Below are positions 44,670-52,144 of a stretch of 64,000 bases of DNA, piece after piece. The notes under the pieces are model-generated. The model had not been told where the DNA came from. It saw only the letters and a program-made list of their open reading frames with translations, and searched no databases. The DNA is taken from positions 2,976,001-3,040,000 of the forward strand of contig NZ_CP139148.1 of assembly GCF_034058155.1 (NCBI RefSeq). Direction: 5' to 3'. Numbering within the stretch: the first letter of the stretch is position 1; the number at the start of each line of letters is the position of its first letter. Origin of the DNA: Flavobacterium sp. KACC 22761. GTDB lineage: Bacteria > Bacteroidota > Bacteroidia > Flavobacteriales > Flavobacteriaceae. The position numbers were made by a program, and so were the translations under genes.

Positions 44670-44858
44670 CTAACGGGTTAAGATTATTGTTTGTTTTTTT
44701 TTTGTTGCTATATAAATGATATAACTGAAACTTAAAACATAAGTCACAAAGCTTATTAATGAAATTAATGTATTGTTTATTCTTGAGGTAGCAATATTTG
44801 TTCCGATTCCAATAATAAAAAGGAGAATAGCAAGTAGAATTTTTGTTGAATTTCGCAT
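44670..44858 (-). CDS. Small two-helix membrane protein
   Basis: A 62-residue hydrophobic protein (helices ILLAILLFIIGIGTNIATSR and LISFVTYVLSFSYIIYIAT) with a Lys-rich tail. Its last codons and stop (TTAACCCGTTAG on the minus strand) lie within a sequence fragment (44648-44680: GGTTGCAAATG...CTAACGGG) that resembles the right end of the 3'-flank repeats, so the present C-terminus may be repeat-derived. No family recognised. Confidence 0.5.
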   Translation of the reverse strand: MRNSTKILLAILLFIIGIGTNIATSRINNTLISLISFVTYVLSFSYIIYIATKKKQTIILTR

Positions 44859-44955
44859 GAATTGTAATTAAATTTAATGGAATATGGAGTAATTTTTTCT
44901 CGTAAAGCTTCGTGTATGCCCCCTGCTAGCGTGAGCGGAAGAACATATTGTTTTT

Positions 44956-45273
44956 CTAGAGACTTATATATCCGGTATTAAATTGATAAGTAATGAATAG
45001 GCAATATATTATTAATGAAACCAAATAACTATTAAGCTCTTTAATTTTTTTTTCTTTTTTCAGTTTGTAAATTTTATATAAATTAAAAATTATTGGCGGT
45101 AGAATAAGGATAAAGGTCGCTATTTTTTCTGATGTAATTGCAGTTTGACTTTCAGCACCGGCTCCAGAACCAAAATAGAGAAAGAAAAGGAGTATCAAAG
45201 TAAAACGCATTGTATAGAAGTAAAGAATTTCTATAGTTGCAGTAATTGCTAAAAGTTTAAAATTTATTTTCAC
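44956..45273 (-). CDS. Small membrane protein of unknown function
   Basis: A 105-residue protein with about three membrane helices: an N-terminal LLAITATIEILYFYTMRFTL region, FILILPPIIFNLYKIYKL and LVSLIIYCLFITYQF, with a Gly/Ala-rich loop (YFGSGAGAESQTAITSE). No family recognised. It lies between fragments of the palindromic repeat and 300 bases from the caspase-like gene. Confidence 0.58.
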   Translation of the reverse strand: MKINFKLLAITATIEILYFYTMRFTLILLFFLYFGSGAGAESQTAITSEKIATFILILPPIIFNLYKIYKLKKEKKIKELNSYLVSLIIYCLFITYQFNTGYISL

Positions 45274-45414
45274 GTTCGTTGTTTTGACAATTATTTTCCC
45301 ACGTTATTGGAATTATATAATGGAATCTTCATTTTAAGATAAAATCAAGTAAAGTCTCGACAAATATTGTTAACCAATTTTTCTTTTTCTTCATAAAAGA
45401 TTTTATTATGCCAT

Positions 45415-45563
45415 TATAGCGCGGATTTGCCATACGTGTCTATAAAGATTGTGCTTCGTAAATATAAAACAAAAGCTACATGTTTCAATTTAGCTTTTAG
45501 TTTTAATGATCTGTATTATGGTTTACTGTTGCGAGCATGGATTGCAAATTCACGCTAACGGGT
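45415..45563 (-). repeat. Palindromic 3'-flank repeat, copy B
   Basis: Left end TATAGCGCGGATTTGCCATA at 45415, internal ATAAAGATTGTGCTTCGTAA, AATATAAAACAAAAGCTACATG, TTTACTGTTGC, and right end GCATGGATTGCAAATTCACG to 45563. It ends 10 bases before the stop of the caspase-like gene (45573), in the same orientation as copies A and C. The remainder of the gap 45274-45414 holds nothing recognisable. Confidence 0.75.
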
Positions 45564-45572
45564 TTCCCCCGA

Positions 45573-46184
45573 TTATAAGCCATTATCTATATCAACTTTA
45601 AAAACTTCTTTTAAACCTACCGTTTTGTTCATGTTTTCAAGAGCTACTTCTATACCCAATTGTTTGATAAAAATATTATGGTAAAAAATTGAATATGCTA
45701 AAAGTGAATCTGCCCAAGTAACAGGCTCCGTTGGTCCAATTAATGCAGTATAAGTAGAATAATTATCATCATCAAAATCTTTAATTGATTTTGCGGAATA
45801 ACCATCACAAACGGAGAATACTAAATAAGTTGGAGGAATGTAACGACCACTTTCGTGTCTAACGTAGTCTATTTTTATGTTGAAATCTTTTATGAAGCTA
45901 TATAGCACTTGCCACTGCAAAAATGTTTTATCAGACAATTCAATTCCATCCACCGAACCGTGTAATGAGAAATGGATACATACACCTCCTAGGTTACTTT
46001 TCAATAAATTAATATCATCCGCAATTCTATTAAATGCAGTTTGTAAAGTTTTAGAGTCTGAAACAGAATAGACTTCATTTTTTATTTTACAAAGACCTAG
46101 AATTTTACTCAATGCCCCTCCTTCTTTTCTATTATCAAGTATATCTGAAAAGGAAGGTGATTCTATAACATAAACTTTTGTCAT
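45573..46184 (-). CDS. Caspase/CHAT-like (clan CD) cysteine peptidase homologue
   Basis: A 203-residue protein consisting of one caspase-like domain and little else. A hydrophobic strand leads to a His-Gly (GGVCIHFSLHGSVDGIELSD, His 75) and a later hydrophobic strand to a Cys (YLVFSVCDGYSA, Cys 126), the spacing and context of the clan CD His/Cys dyad. The region between (LQWQVLYSFIKDFNIKIDYV) fits the fold. Such domains act as effectors in several bacterial conflict systems. There is no fused sensor; neighbours are a divergent membrane protein and, beyond it, a Pro-rich mini-protein and a HEPN-motif protein. Activity is inference. Confidence 0.68.
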   Translation of the reverse strand: MTKVYVIESPSFSDILDNRKEGGALSKILGLCKIKNEVYSVSDSKTLQTAFNRIADDINLLKSNLGGVCIHFSLHGSVDGIELSDKTFLQWQVLYSFIKDFNIKIDYVRHESGRYIPPTYLVFSVCDGYSAKSIKDFDDDNYSTYTALIGPTEPVTWADSLLAYSIFYHNIFIKQLGIEVALENMNKTVGLKEVFKVDIDNGL

Positions 46185-46367
46185 TTCAATTGTTTTTTTA
46201 CTTGCTTAGCTTTTATTGTAAAATTACTTTTATATATTTATTTGTATTTCAAAATACTCTAAATTATTTGTTATGAATCCATGCCAATGAAAGAAAAGCA
46301 ATATTTTCATTATAAATAATTATACACTATGTAATAATATAAATTTTCTTTGTATAAATAATTTTTT

Positions 46368-46820
46368 ATGGATAAAATAATAGAGCGTAAAAAACAATCT
46401 TGGGATGGAATGTTTTATAGTATTCAGAGAATAGATTTATTAATAGTCTCTTTTTGTGGAGCTGGAATATATGTTTGTCTCGAAACGATTAAATTTCTTG
46501 CTGAAAAAAAACTCCCTTGTGATATTTTAGTCAAAATATCAGGAGGAGTATTTCTTTTAGGAATTATTCTTAATTTTTTATCCCAACATTTTGGTTTTAG
46601 AGCTAATGAACAAGATTATTTAATGTGTGATGCATTAATTGATGCGAATGCAAAAAAAATAAAAAAATGCAAAAAAAAGAAGCTACAAAATGAGGCTCAT
46701 CAATATGATCAACTTTCCGAAAAATATTCAAATCGAACTAAATTTCTTAATTACGCAAGTATGGTGGCAATGATTTTAGGATTGACATTTATACTAATTT
46801 ATTTCGTGATTACCTTCTAG
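46368..46820 (+). CDS. Three-helix membrane protein with coiled coil
   Basis: A 150-residue protein with helices at about 22-42 (IDLLIVSFCGAGIYVCLETI), 54-72 (ILVKISGGVFLLGIILNFL) and 128-149 (YASMVAMILGLTFILIYFV). Between helices 2 and 3 lies a 50-residue Lys-rich amphipathic segment (DANAKKIKKCKKKKLQNEAHQYDQL). The layout resembles small SLATT-like membrane effectors but identity is uncertain. It diverges from the caspase-like gene (183-base gap) and its last 11 bases overlap, tail to tail, the Pro-rich gene. Confidence 0.65.
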   Translation: MDKIIERKKQSWDGMFYSIQRIDLLIVSFCGAGIYVCLETIKFLAEKKLPCDILVKISGGVFLLGIILNFLSQHFGFRANEQDYLMCDALIDANAKKIKKCKKKKLQNEAHQYDQLSEKYSNRTKFLNYASMVAMILGLTFILIYFVITF

Positions 46821-46980
46821 GTGGCCGTGGTGTTCCTTTCTGTTGTTCAGAACCTCTCTCAGGCGATGACGGCCTAGGGGAAGGTGGCGGTGAAGATGGT
46901 CTCGGCGGTGGTGGCGAAGATGGTCTTGATGGGGGAGATTGACTAGGTCTAGGACCTCCTGGATTTTCATGTTTTTCCAT
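46810..46980 (-). CDS. 56-residue Pro/Ser/Arg-rich small protein
   Basis: An ATG at 46980 opens 56 codons to a TAA at 46810-46812. The product starts MEKHENPGGPRPSQSPP and continues with repeats of R-P-S-S-P-P (three times), ending GTPRPPRR. The region is strikingly GC-rich for this window, as expected from Pro/Arg/Gly codons, and the reading frame uses all of it. A -7 box TATATTTG lies 92 bases upstream on the minus strand (47072-47079). Basic Pro-rich peptides can be intrinsically disordered adaptors or nucleic-acid binders; function is unknown. It overlaps the membrane gene by 11 bases. Confidence 0.62.
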   Translation of the reverse strand: MEKHENPGGPRPSQSPPSRPSSPPPPRPSSPPPSPRPSSPERGSEQQKGTPRPPRR

Positions 46981-47157
46981 AATAATTTGTGGTTATATAG
47001 TTAATTTATTAATGATTCATTATTATACAGTGTAGAGTTTTGAATTTGAACTTACATTGTTATTTGGCTTGCAAATATAGGTAAAATCTTATATGTTTTT
47101 TTTGTGGTTTTTGATTTAAATATTATTATCGTTTTCTGCTGAAGATAAAGGTAACTT

Positions 47158-47303
47158 GATAGCGCGGATTTATAATCTGCGCCCTCAAAAGATTGGTCTT
47201 TTGTCTATAAATATAAAAAGCTATATGTTTCTTTATCGCTTTTATTTTGATTATATGTATTGACTTTTACTGTTGCAGGTACGGATTACAAATCCGCGCT
47301 ATC
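47158..47303 (-). repeat. Palindromic 3'-flank repeat, copy C (best arms)
   Basis: The arms are 26 bases: GATAGCGCGGATTTATAATC... at 47158-47183, and 47278-47303 ending AAATCCGCGCTATC, pairing at about 22 of 26 positions. The 94-base interior shares AAAAGATTGG, AATATAAAAAGCTATATG and TTTACTGTTGC with copy B. It ends 13 bases before the stop of the HEPN-motif gene. The rest of 46981-47157 holds the Pro-rich gene promoter region. Confidence 0.78.
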
Positions 47304-47315
47304 GAGTGACTAGAT

Positions 47316-48554
47316 TTATTCAAATTGGAGAGCTATTTTTTCCGCAATTCTTTTTATTAGAAAAAGGTAAGGAGTCAGTTTTACATCATTGTCTGGTGTT
47401 GGTAATATGACTTTATTTTCTCTTTGTTCTCGTAAATGAACCAATACATTTCTTATTTTTTCAATATTTTTTCTAATTGCGGTTAATGAATTTTCATTTA
47501 CACTTTCCAAATCTTCGACTTTATTAAATAATTTTTTAATAACCAAACCGCCGTCAAATTCTATGTCTTTACAAAAGAATTCACAGTTTTTAGACAATTC
47601 TAATTTTAAATCATCAATTGACATAAACTCTAAAATTGTTTTCTCCATTTTAATAGAATCATCTTTGTATTTATAATAATGGTCTTGCAATTTGTCAATT
47701 ATAGATTTAGTATATTCTTTTGATTTAGAATTTATGTCTGGTTTTTTTAATATTTGATTAAGTTCTTTTTTTATTGAACTATCAAGAAAATAATAAGTGC
47801 AATATTCTAAAACTTGGTAATAAAAGATAAATTGTAATCTTATGTCATCTGTTTTGTTTGCAACATCAATAGTTTCTAATACCGTTAATTCTATATTGTG
47901 CGCATTTATACTTTTCGGAAATTCATCACCATCTTCACTCAAGCAAGGGATAATAAATTCATCTTTCAGAGTTTCTTTTCTATATAATATAATTTTAGGA
48001 CTTTCTCTATCAAAATATTCCATATAAAAGTTTAATAATCTTAAAAAGTAAGTGAAATCATTTTCAAATGAAGTAAAATCCCCACTTATGTAAAAAGAGA
48101 ACGCTTCACAATCTTTATAAAATTCTTTTATAAATTCTGGTTGCTCATCGAGAGTATAAAAATCATTATACATTCTTAATTCTCTATAATTTGTTTTAGT
48201 AGCAGTTTTTGTTTGTTGAAAACCTTTAGCCAAAATTTCTAAAGCTTTGGAAGATTTATCAAAATAACAATTGTAAGTTTTATCTTTGAAATTATAGTCA
48301 AACTTTCTTTTTAATAGACTTGTATCAGTTTCGATAGGAGTAAAAATAAATTCTATTTTTTTTTCTCTATAATGATAAATCGCAGCCAAATAATCAATAA
48401 GTTTAACATTGTCTAAAGCACTAAAATCTTCAGATTTGTCCATTAAAATTATGAATGTATCATCATCCCAAGGTTTTGATATTTTGATATGTTTAGTTTC
48501 TATCTCAACGTTTGAGTAAGGATTGTTTTCCTTGAATTTTGCTAGATATTCCAT
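47316..48554 (-). CDS. Large protein of unknown function with C-terminal HEPN-type R-x4-H motif
   Basis: A 412-residue soluble protein. The N-terminal half is mixed alpha/beta with no recognised domain (IKISKPWDDDTFIILMDKSEDF; FSFYISGDFTSFENDFTYFLRLLNFYMEYF). The C-terminal 200 residues are helical; near residue 355, LTAIRKNIEKIRNVLVHLREQRENK carries R-N-V-L-V-H (Arg 368, His 373), the HEPN RNase pattern R-N-x3-H, followed by a helix PYLFLIKRIAEKIALQF. HEPN proteins are typical of abortive infection and toxin systems. Sits within the accessory block; no antitoxin partner is adjacent on the same strand. Confidence 0.62.
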   Translation of the reverse strand: MEYLAKFKENNPYSNVEIETKHIKISKPWDDDTFIILMDKSEDFSALDNVKLIDYLAAIYHYREKKIEFIFTPIETDTSLLKRKFDYNFKDKTYNCYFDKSSKALEILAKGFQQTKTATKTNYRELRMYNDFYTLDEQPEFIKEFYKDCEAFSFYISGDFTSFENDFTYFLRLLNFYMEYFDRESPKIILYRKETLKDEFIIPCLSEDGDEFPKSINAHNIELTVLETIDVANKTDDIRLQFIFYYQVLEYCTYYFLDSSIKKELNQILKKPDINSKSKEYTKSIIDKLQDHYYKYKDDSIKMEKTILEFMSIDDLKLELSKNCEFFCKDIEFDGGLVIKKLFNKVEDLESVNENSLTAIRKNIEKIRNVLVHLREQRENKVILPTPDNDVKLTPYLFLIKRIAEKIALQFE

Positions 48555-48849
48555 ATTTTTTTTGGTTCAAAGTTGTTTTATATTATTGATTTGTATAGTT
48601 CTTGTGTGAGCTTGCTATGAATTAAGTCATATATGCATAAATTCAAATTGGAATGTTATGTGTAAGCTTATTTTATTTTGCTAATTTTTTTTGTTACAAA
48701 AAATAAAATTATGTAGTGCTTTTTATTTTAAGTGAAACAAACATCGCATTTTATTTAATTTTATAACTAAGTAAAAACCCCTGATTTGAGAAAAAAAATC
48801 ATCCAAAAATCCCAAAAAATAACCACTAGAATTTTCCACAAAAATTTCG

Positions 48850-48857
48850 TAATTTTG
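48850..48857 (+). promoter_or_regulatory. -7 element TAATTTTG of prfA
   Basis: TAATTTTG lies 26 bases before the prfA ATG, in a context (TTCGTAATTTTGC) repeated almost exactly upstream of pyrF at 59193-59205. No TTG is at the expected distance. The rest of the gap 48555-48849 holds nothing recognisable. Confidence 0.5.
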
Positions 48858-48882
48858 CCGTCCAAATAAAAGGAATTAGAAA

Positions 48883-49959
48883 ATGTTAGATAGACTTCAA
48901 TATGTAAAGCAGCGTTTCGATGAGATTTCGGATTTGATTATTCAGCCGGATGTTATTTCTGATCAAAAACGTTACAAGCAGCTTAACCAAGAATATAAAG
49001 GGATTAAAGCGCTGGTTGAAAAGAGAGAAGAATACATCATAGTTTTAGCAAATATTGACGAAGCAAACGAAATTATTGCTGATGGAAGCGATGCCGAAAT
49101 GGTGGAAATGGCCAAAATGCAACTAGACGAAGCAAAAGAACGTTTGCCAGAATTGGAGGAGGAAATCAAATTCATGCTGATTCCTAAAGATCCTGAAGAT
49201 GCGAAAAACGTTATGGTGGAGATCCGCGCCGGTACGGGTGGGGACGAAGCGAGTATTTTTGCAGGTGACTTGTTCAGAATGTACACGAAATATTGTGAAT
49301 CTATGGGATGGCGATCATCTGTTGTAGATATGAACGAAGGTACTTCTGGAGGTTTTAAAGAGGTTATTTTTGAAGTTACGGGAGAAGATGTGTACGGAAC
49401 TTTGAAGTTTGAAGCGGGTGTTCACCGTGTACAACGTGTCCCTCAGACAGAAACTCAAGGACGTGTACATACATCAGCAGCGACGGTTATGGTTTTGCCA
49501 GAAGCGGAGGAGTTTGATGTTCAGGTAGATATGAATGATGTTCGTGTCGATTTCTTCTGTTCGTCAGGACCTGGAGGTCAGTCGGTAAATACAACGAAAT
49601 CGGCTGTACGTTTGACGCACATTCCAACCGGATTGGTAGCGCAATGTCAGGATGAGAAATCACAACACAAGAATAAAGATAAAGCTTTAATGGTATTGCG
49701 TTCTCGTTTATACGAAATGGAATTGGCCAAAAAGCAAGAGGAAGATGCTAAAAAACGTAGCTCTCAGGTAAGTTCTGGAGACCGTTCGGCAAAAATCCGT
49801 ACATACAACTACGCACAAGGGCGCGTAACCGATCACCGTATTGGTTTGACGCTTTACGATTTAGGAAACATCATGAATGGTGATATCCAGAAAATCGTTT
49901 CTGAGCTTCAGTTGGTTAATAATATGGAGAAATTGAAGGAAGCTTCTGAGGTGTACTAA
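48883..49959 (+). CDS. prfA: Peptide chain release factor 1
   Basis: A 358-residue class I release factor for UAA/UAG. The GGQ loop is in [20 protein letters not shown] and the codon-recognition tripeptide is of the RF1 P-x-T type ([25 protein letters not shown] rather than the RF2 SPF). The N-terminal three-helix domain and the C-terminal segment [19 protein letters not shown] are complete. Monocistronic. It is followed immediately by a CTAAG octamer array and a hairpin terminator. Confidence 0.97.
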   Translation: MLDRLQYVKQRFDEISDLIIQPDVISDQKRYKQLNQEYKGIKALVEKREEYIIVLANIDEANEIIADGSDAEMVEMAKMQLDEAKERLPELEEEIKFMLIPKDPEDAKNVMVEIRAGTGGDEASIFAGDLFRMYTKYCESMGWRSSVVDMNEGTSGGFKEVIFEVTGEDVYGTLKFEAGVHRVQRVPQTETQGRVHTSAATVMVLPEAEEFDVQVDMNDVRVDFFCSSGPGGQSVNTTKSAVRLTHIPTGLVAQCQDEKSQHKNKDKALMVLRSRLYEMELAKKQEEDAKKRSSQVSSGDRSAKIRTYNYAQGRVTDHRIGLTLYDLGNIMNGDIQKIVSELQLVNNMEKLKEASEVY

Positions 49960-49960
49960 T

Positions 49961-50000
49961 CTGAGCTACTAAGATTCTAAGTTGCTAAGGGACTAAGTTT
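49961..50000 (+). repeat. CTAAGnnn octamer array directly after prfA
   Basis: Five units start at 49961, 49969, 49977, 49985 and 49993. The first is CTGAG, the others CTAAG; the variable triplets are CTA, ATT, TTG, GGA and TTT. The array begins one base after the prfA stop. Confidence 0.9.
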
Positions 50001-50020
50001 TTCTCTTTGAACATAAATTT

Positions 50021-50050
50021 TAAGCCAAACGAAAGTTTGGCTTTTTTTTG
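50021..50050 (+). terminator. Terminator of prfA
   Basis: AAGCCAAAC pairs with GTTTGGCTT across GAAA, followed by a T-run; 20 bases after the octamer array. Confidence 0.9.
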
Positions 50051-50075
50051 AATTGTATTAAAAATATTAAAACAT

Positions 50076-50168
50076 AGCCCGTGGTTTCAACCACGGGAAA
50101 CGGATTGTAAATTCATTATGTCTTATTAATCGTTATTGAAACGCTTTCCGTGGTTGAAACCACGGTCT
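50076..50168. repeat. REP-like pair of CCGTGGTT palindromes
   Basis: CCCGTGGTTTCAACCACGGG (50078-50097) and CCGTGGTTGAAACCACGG (50148-50165) are each hairpins with two-base loops, in opposite orientation, 50 bases apart. This is the layout of a REP doublet. No associated transposase is in the window. Confidence 0.75.
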
Positions 50169-50204
50169 ATATTTTTATTTCATGTCAACAATAAAAACGT
50201 AGCC

Positions 50205-50290
50205 CTTAGTAACTTAGAATATTAGCATCTTCAAAAAAGGCAAAGTGAAGAAAACTTAGAATCTTAGCAACTTAGCACCTTAGAATCTTT
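50205..50290 (-). repeat. CTTAGnnn octamer arrays, reverse orientation
   Basis: Units at 50205, 50213 and 50221, then a break containing AAAAAAGG, then 50255, 50263, 50271 and 50279, all at 8-base spacing within each block. Triplets are TAA, AAT, CAT and AAT, CAA, CAC, AAT. Read on the minus strand these are CTAAGnnn arrays. Confidence 0.85.
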
Positions 50291-50476
50291 AAAAAAATTG
50301 CAAGAACCTTCTTAGATTTTTGAATTTTCGATTTTTTTCTTCGTTAAGTTGTTAAATTTATGAGATTAAATTGTTAATAAGTGTTTAGAGAATTTTCTTA
50401 AACTCACTATTTTAAATAAAGGTAATTACTACAATGTGTTTTAGTGTAGTAGGATTAATATTGTTTTTTGTTAAAA

Positions 50477-50512
50477 CTTAGTCACTTAGAAACTTAGTGT
50501 CTAAGAATCTCA
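50477..50512. repeat. Mixed CTTAG/CTAAG octamer array
   Basis: Units start at 50477, 50485, 50493 (CTTAG), 50501 (CTAAG) and a partial one at 50509, still in 8-base register although the orientation changes. The stretch 50291-50476 is AT-rich and holds nothing recognisable. Confidence 0.75.
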
Positions 50513-50514
50513 AA

Positions 50515-50553
50515 AAAAAACTTGCCAATCGCCAAGATTGGCAAGTTTTTTTT
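50515..50553. terminator. Strong bidirectional hairpin upstream of the DUF5723 gene
   Basis: AAAACTTGCCAATC pairs with GATTGGCAAGTTTT across GCCAA, with T-runs on both strands. No gene reads directly into it, so it may insulate the DUF5723 gene. Confidence 0.75.
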
Positions 50554-50629
50554 TGCCATTTTTTTGTTAATATTTGTGTGCTTTTTCAAAGAAAGACAAA
50601 ACCAAATCAACCCGTTTTAAAAATAATCT

Positions 50630-51961
50630 ATGAAGAGAACTTTACTTTTATTTTGCTTCTTTGGAAGCTTTTTTTATGCGCGATCGCAATCGTATTTTGG
50701 ATTCAGAGATGATAATTATGCCGGAATTCAGGGCGTTTTATTTAATCCGTCGGTTATTGTGGACTCGAAATACAAATCGGATGTCACGATTTTTTCGGCA
50801 AGTGCAACAGGACAAAATGATTTGTACGGATTTAATTTTGCTGAGGTTTTAGACGGAAATTACGATATCCAAACCGATGCAAGCAAAAACATCAAAACAA
50901 ACAATCGCGGGAATTTGAATCTCGACATTATGGGGCCATCATTTACGTTGAATATTACGCCGGTTCATAGTATTGCGCTTTATTCGCGCGTGCGAAGTGT
51001 TACGAGCCTTGTCGATGTAAACGGTCAGTTGATTGACGAGGTGAGTAAAGATCTTGATGTTTCAAACAGCTTTCTGATTCAAGGCGGAAACCCAAATGGC
51101 GTTACTAATTCTTGGGCAGAAATTGGAGCAAGTTATGCCACAGTTTTAATGGATCATGACGATCATTTTATTAAAGGCGGACTTACCGTTAAATATTTAA
51201 TGGCGGGAGTAAACGGCTACATCAATGGAAATGATTTGAGCGTGGCTTTTGCTAAAAACAATGCCAATCCAGAGCAAAGCCAATATTTGTCAACCGGAAC
51301 TTTGAGAACTTCAGCAAGCTACGATTATCAAAACGGAAATGATCCTAAGTTTGATGGTTCATCGGCAGGCGTTGGGCTTGATTTGGGTTTCACGTATGAA
51401 TACCGCACGAATTGTCATACGTGTATCGGAAATCGATACAAATTCAAAGTGGCAGTTTCTGTAACAGATATCGGAAAAATCAATTATAAAAATATGGTCG
51501 AAAACACTTATAATTTGGCTGGAAAAGTTTCTCAGGCTAATATTGACAATGCCGAAAATATTTTCGAATTCTTTGATACGCATTACACAAAAGTTTCTTC
51601 TAGAACGGGTGTAAAAGCGAATTTGCCAACAGCACTTCACACTAATTTTGATTGGAATATTGATAATAAATTCTACTTGAATTTAAGTACTGATTTCAGC
51701 TTGGTTGATACGAAAAAAATAAACGGAACTGCACTTCCAAATTCAGTTACTTTCACGCCACGATTTGAAACCAGACAATTCAGTTTTTATGTTCCTATAA
51801 CATATATGGAATACAGTGGCACGCAAATCGGAACTGGTTTTAGAGCTGGTCCGTTGTTTGTAGGTTCTGGATCTTTGATTTCGAATCTATTTTCAAATAC
51901 TTCAAAAGCCTGCAATTTGTACGTCGGATTGAAATTGCCGATTTATCAAAATTATAATTAA
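50630..51961 (+). CDS. DUF5723-family outer-membrane protein
   Basis: A 443-residue protein with a signal peptide (ends YARSQS). The mature start SYFGFRDDNYAGIQGVLFNPSVIVDS is the DUF5723 hallmark; the rest is rich in alternating strands (NLNLDIMGPSFTLNITPVHSIALYSRVRS, KFKVAVSVTDIGKINYKN) with an outer-membrane barrel character. A Cys pair occurs in TNCHTCIGNR. Function unknown. Its stop codon TAA forms part of the first unit of an octamer array. Confidence 0.88.
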   Translation: MKRTLLLFCFFGSFFYARSQSYFGFRDDNYAGIQGVLFNPSVIVDSKYKSDVTIFSASATGQNDLYGFNFAEVLDGNYDIQTDASKNIKTNNRGNLNLDIMGPSFTLNITPVHSIALYSRVRSVTSLVDVNGQLIDEVSKDLDVSNSFLIQGGNPNGVTNSWAEIGASYATVLMDHDDHFIKGGLTVKYLMAGVNGYINGNDLSVAFAKNNANPEQSQYLSTGTLRTSASYDYQNGNDPKFDGSSAGVGLDLGFTYEYRTNCHTCIGNRYKFKVAVSVTDIGKINYKNMVENTYNLAGKVSQANIDNAENIFEFFDTHYTKVSSRTGVKANLPTALHTNFDWNIDNKFYLNLSTDFSLVDTKKINGTALPNSVTFTPRFETRQFSFYVPITYMEYSGTQIGTGFRAGPLFVGSGSLISNLFSNTSKACNLYVGLKLPIYQNYN

Positions 51962-51998
51962 AGATGCTAAGATTCTAAGTTGCTGATTTTCTAAGTTT
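51959..51998 (+). repeat. CTAAGnnn octamer array overlapping the DUF5723 stop codon
   Basis: Units start at 51959 (TAAAGATG, containing the stop codon), 51967, 51975, 51983 (CTGAT) and 51991, in strict 8-base register. Triplets ATG, ATT, TTG, TTT, TTT. Confidence 0.85.
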
Positions 51999-52045
51999 TC
52001 TTGGGATTGTCTATAAAAATTGGATTTAAAAAAACGCAATATCTA

Positions 52046-52080
52046 AAAAAAAGGCCAAACATATTAGTTCGGCCTTTTTC
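52046..52080 (+). terminator. Terminator of the DUF5723 gene
   Basis: AAAAAGGCC pairs with GGCCTTTTT, loop of 14 bases. It lies between a forward and a reverse octamer array. Confidence 0.8.
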
Positions 52081-52084
52081 TATG

Positions 52085-52144
52085 CTTAGTATTCCAACTT
52101 CTAAGGACTTAGCATCTTAGTAGCTTAGAATCTTAGCATCTTTT
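52085..52144 (-). repeat. CTTAGnnn octamer array, reverse orientation
   Basis: An isolated CTTAG at 52085, then units at 52108, 52116, 52124, 52132 and a partial one at 52140. Triplets CAT, TAG, AAT, CAT. The rest of the gap 52145-52333 is AT-rich and empty. Confidence 0.85.

Noticed and set aside
45573..48554. CBASS, Thoeris or retron system
   Set aside because: No nucleotide cyclase, TIR, SIR2 or reverse transcriptase is present; only the effector-like domains are seen.
48883..49959. Release factor 2 with programmed frameshift
   Set aside because: The codon-recognition motif is P-Q-T and not SPF, and the frame is continuous; this is RF1.
49961..50512. CRISPR array
   Set aside because: The repeated unit is five bases with 3-base spacers at fixed period 8, far too short for CRISPR repeats and spacers, and no cas genes are nearby.
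50497..50712. 71-codon plus-strand frame upstream of the DUF5723 gene
   Set aside because: It crosses a strong hairpin terminator and a repeat array, has no ribosome-binding context, and overlaps the start of the DUF5723 gene in another frame.
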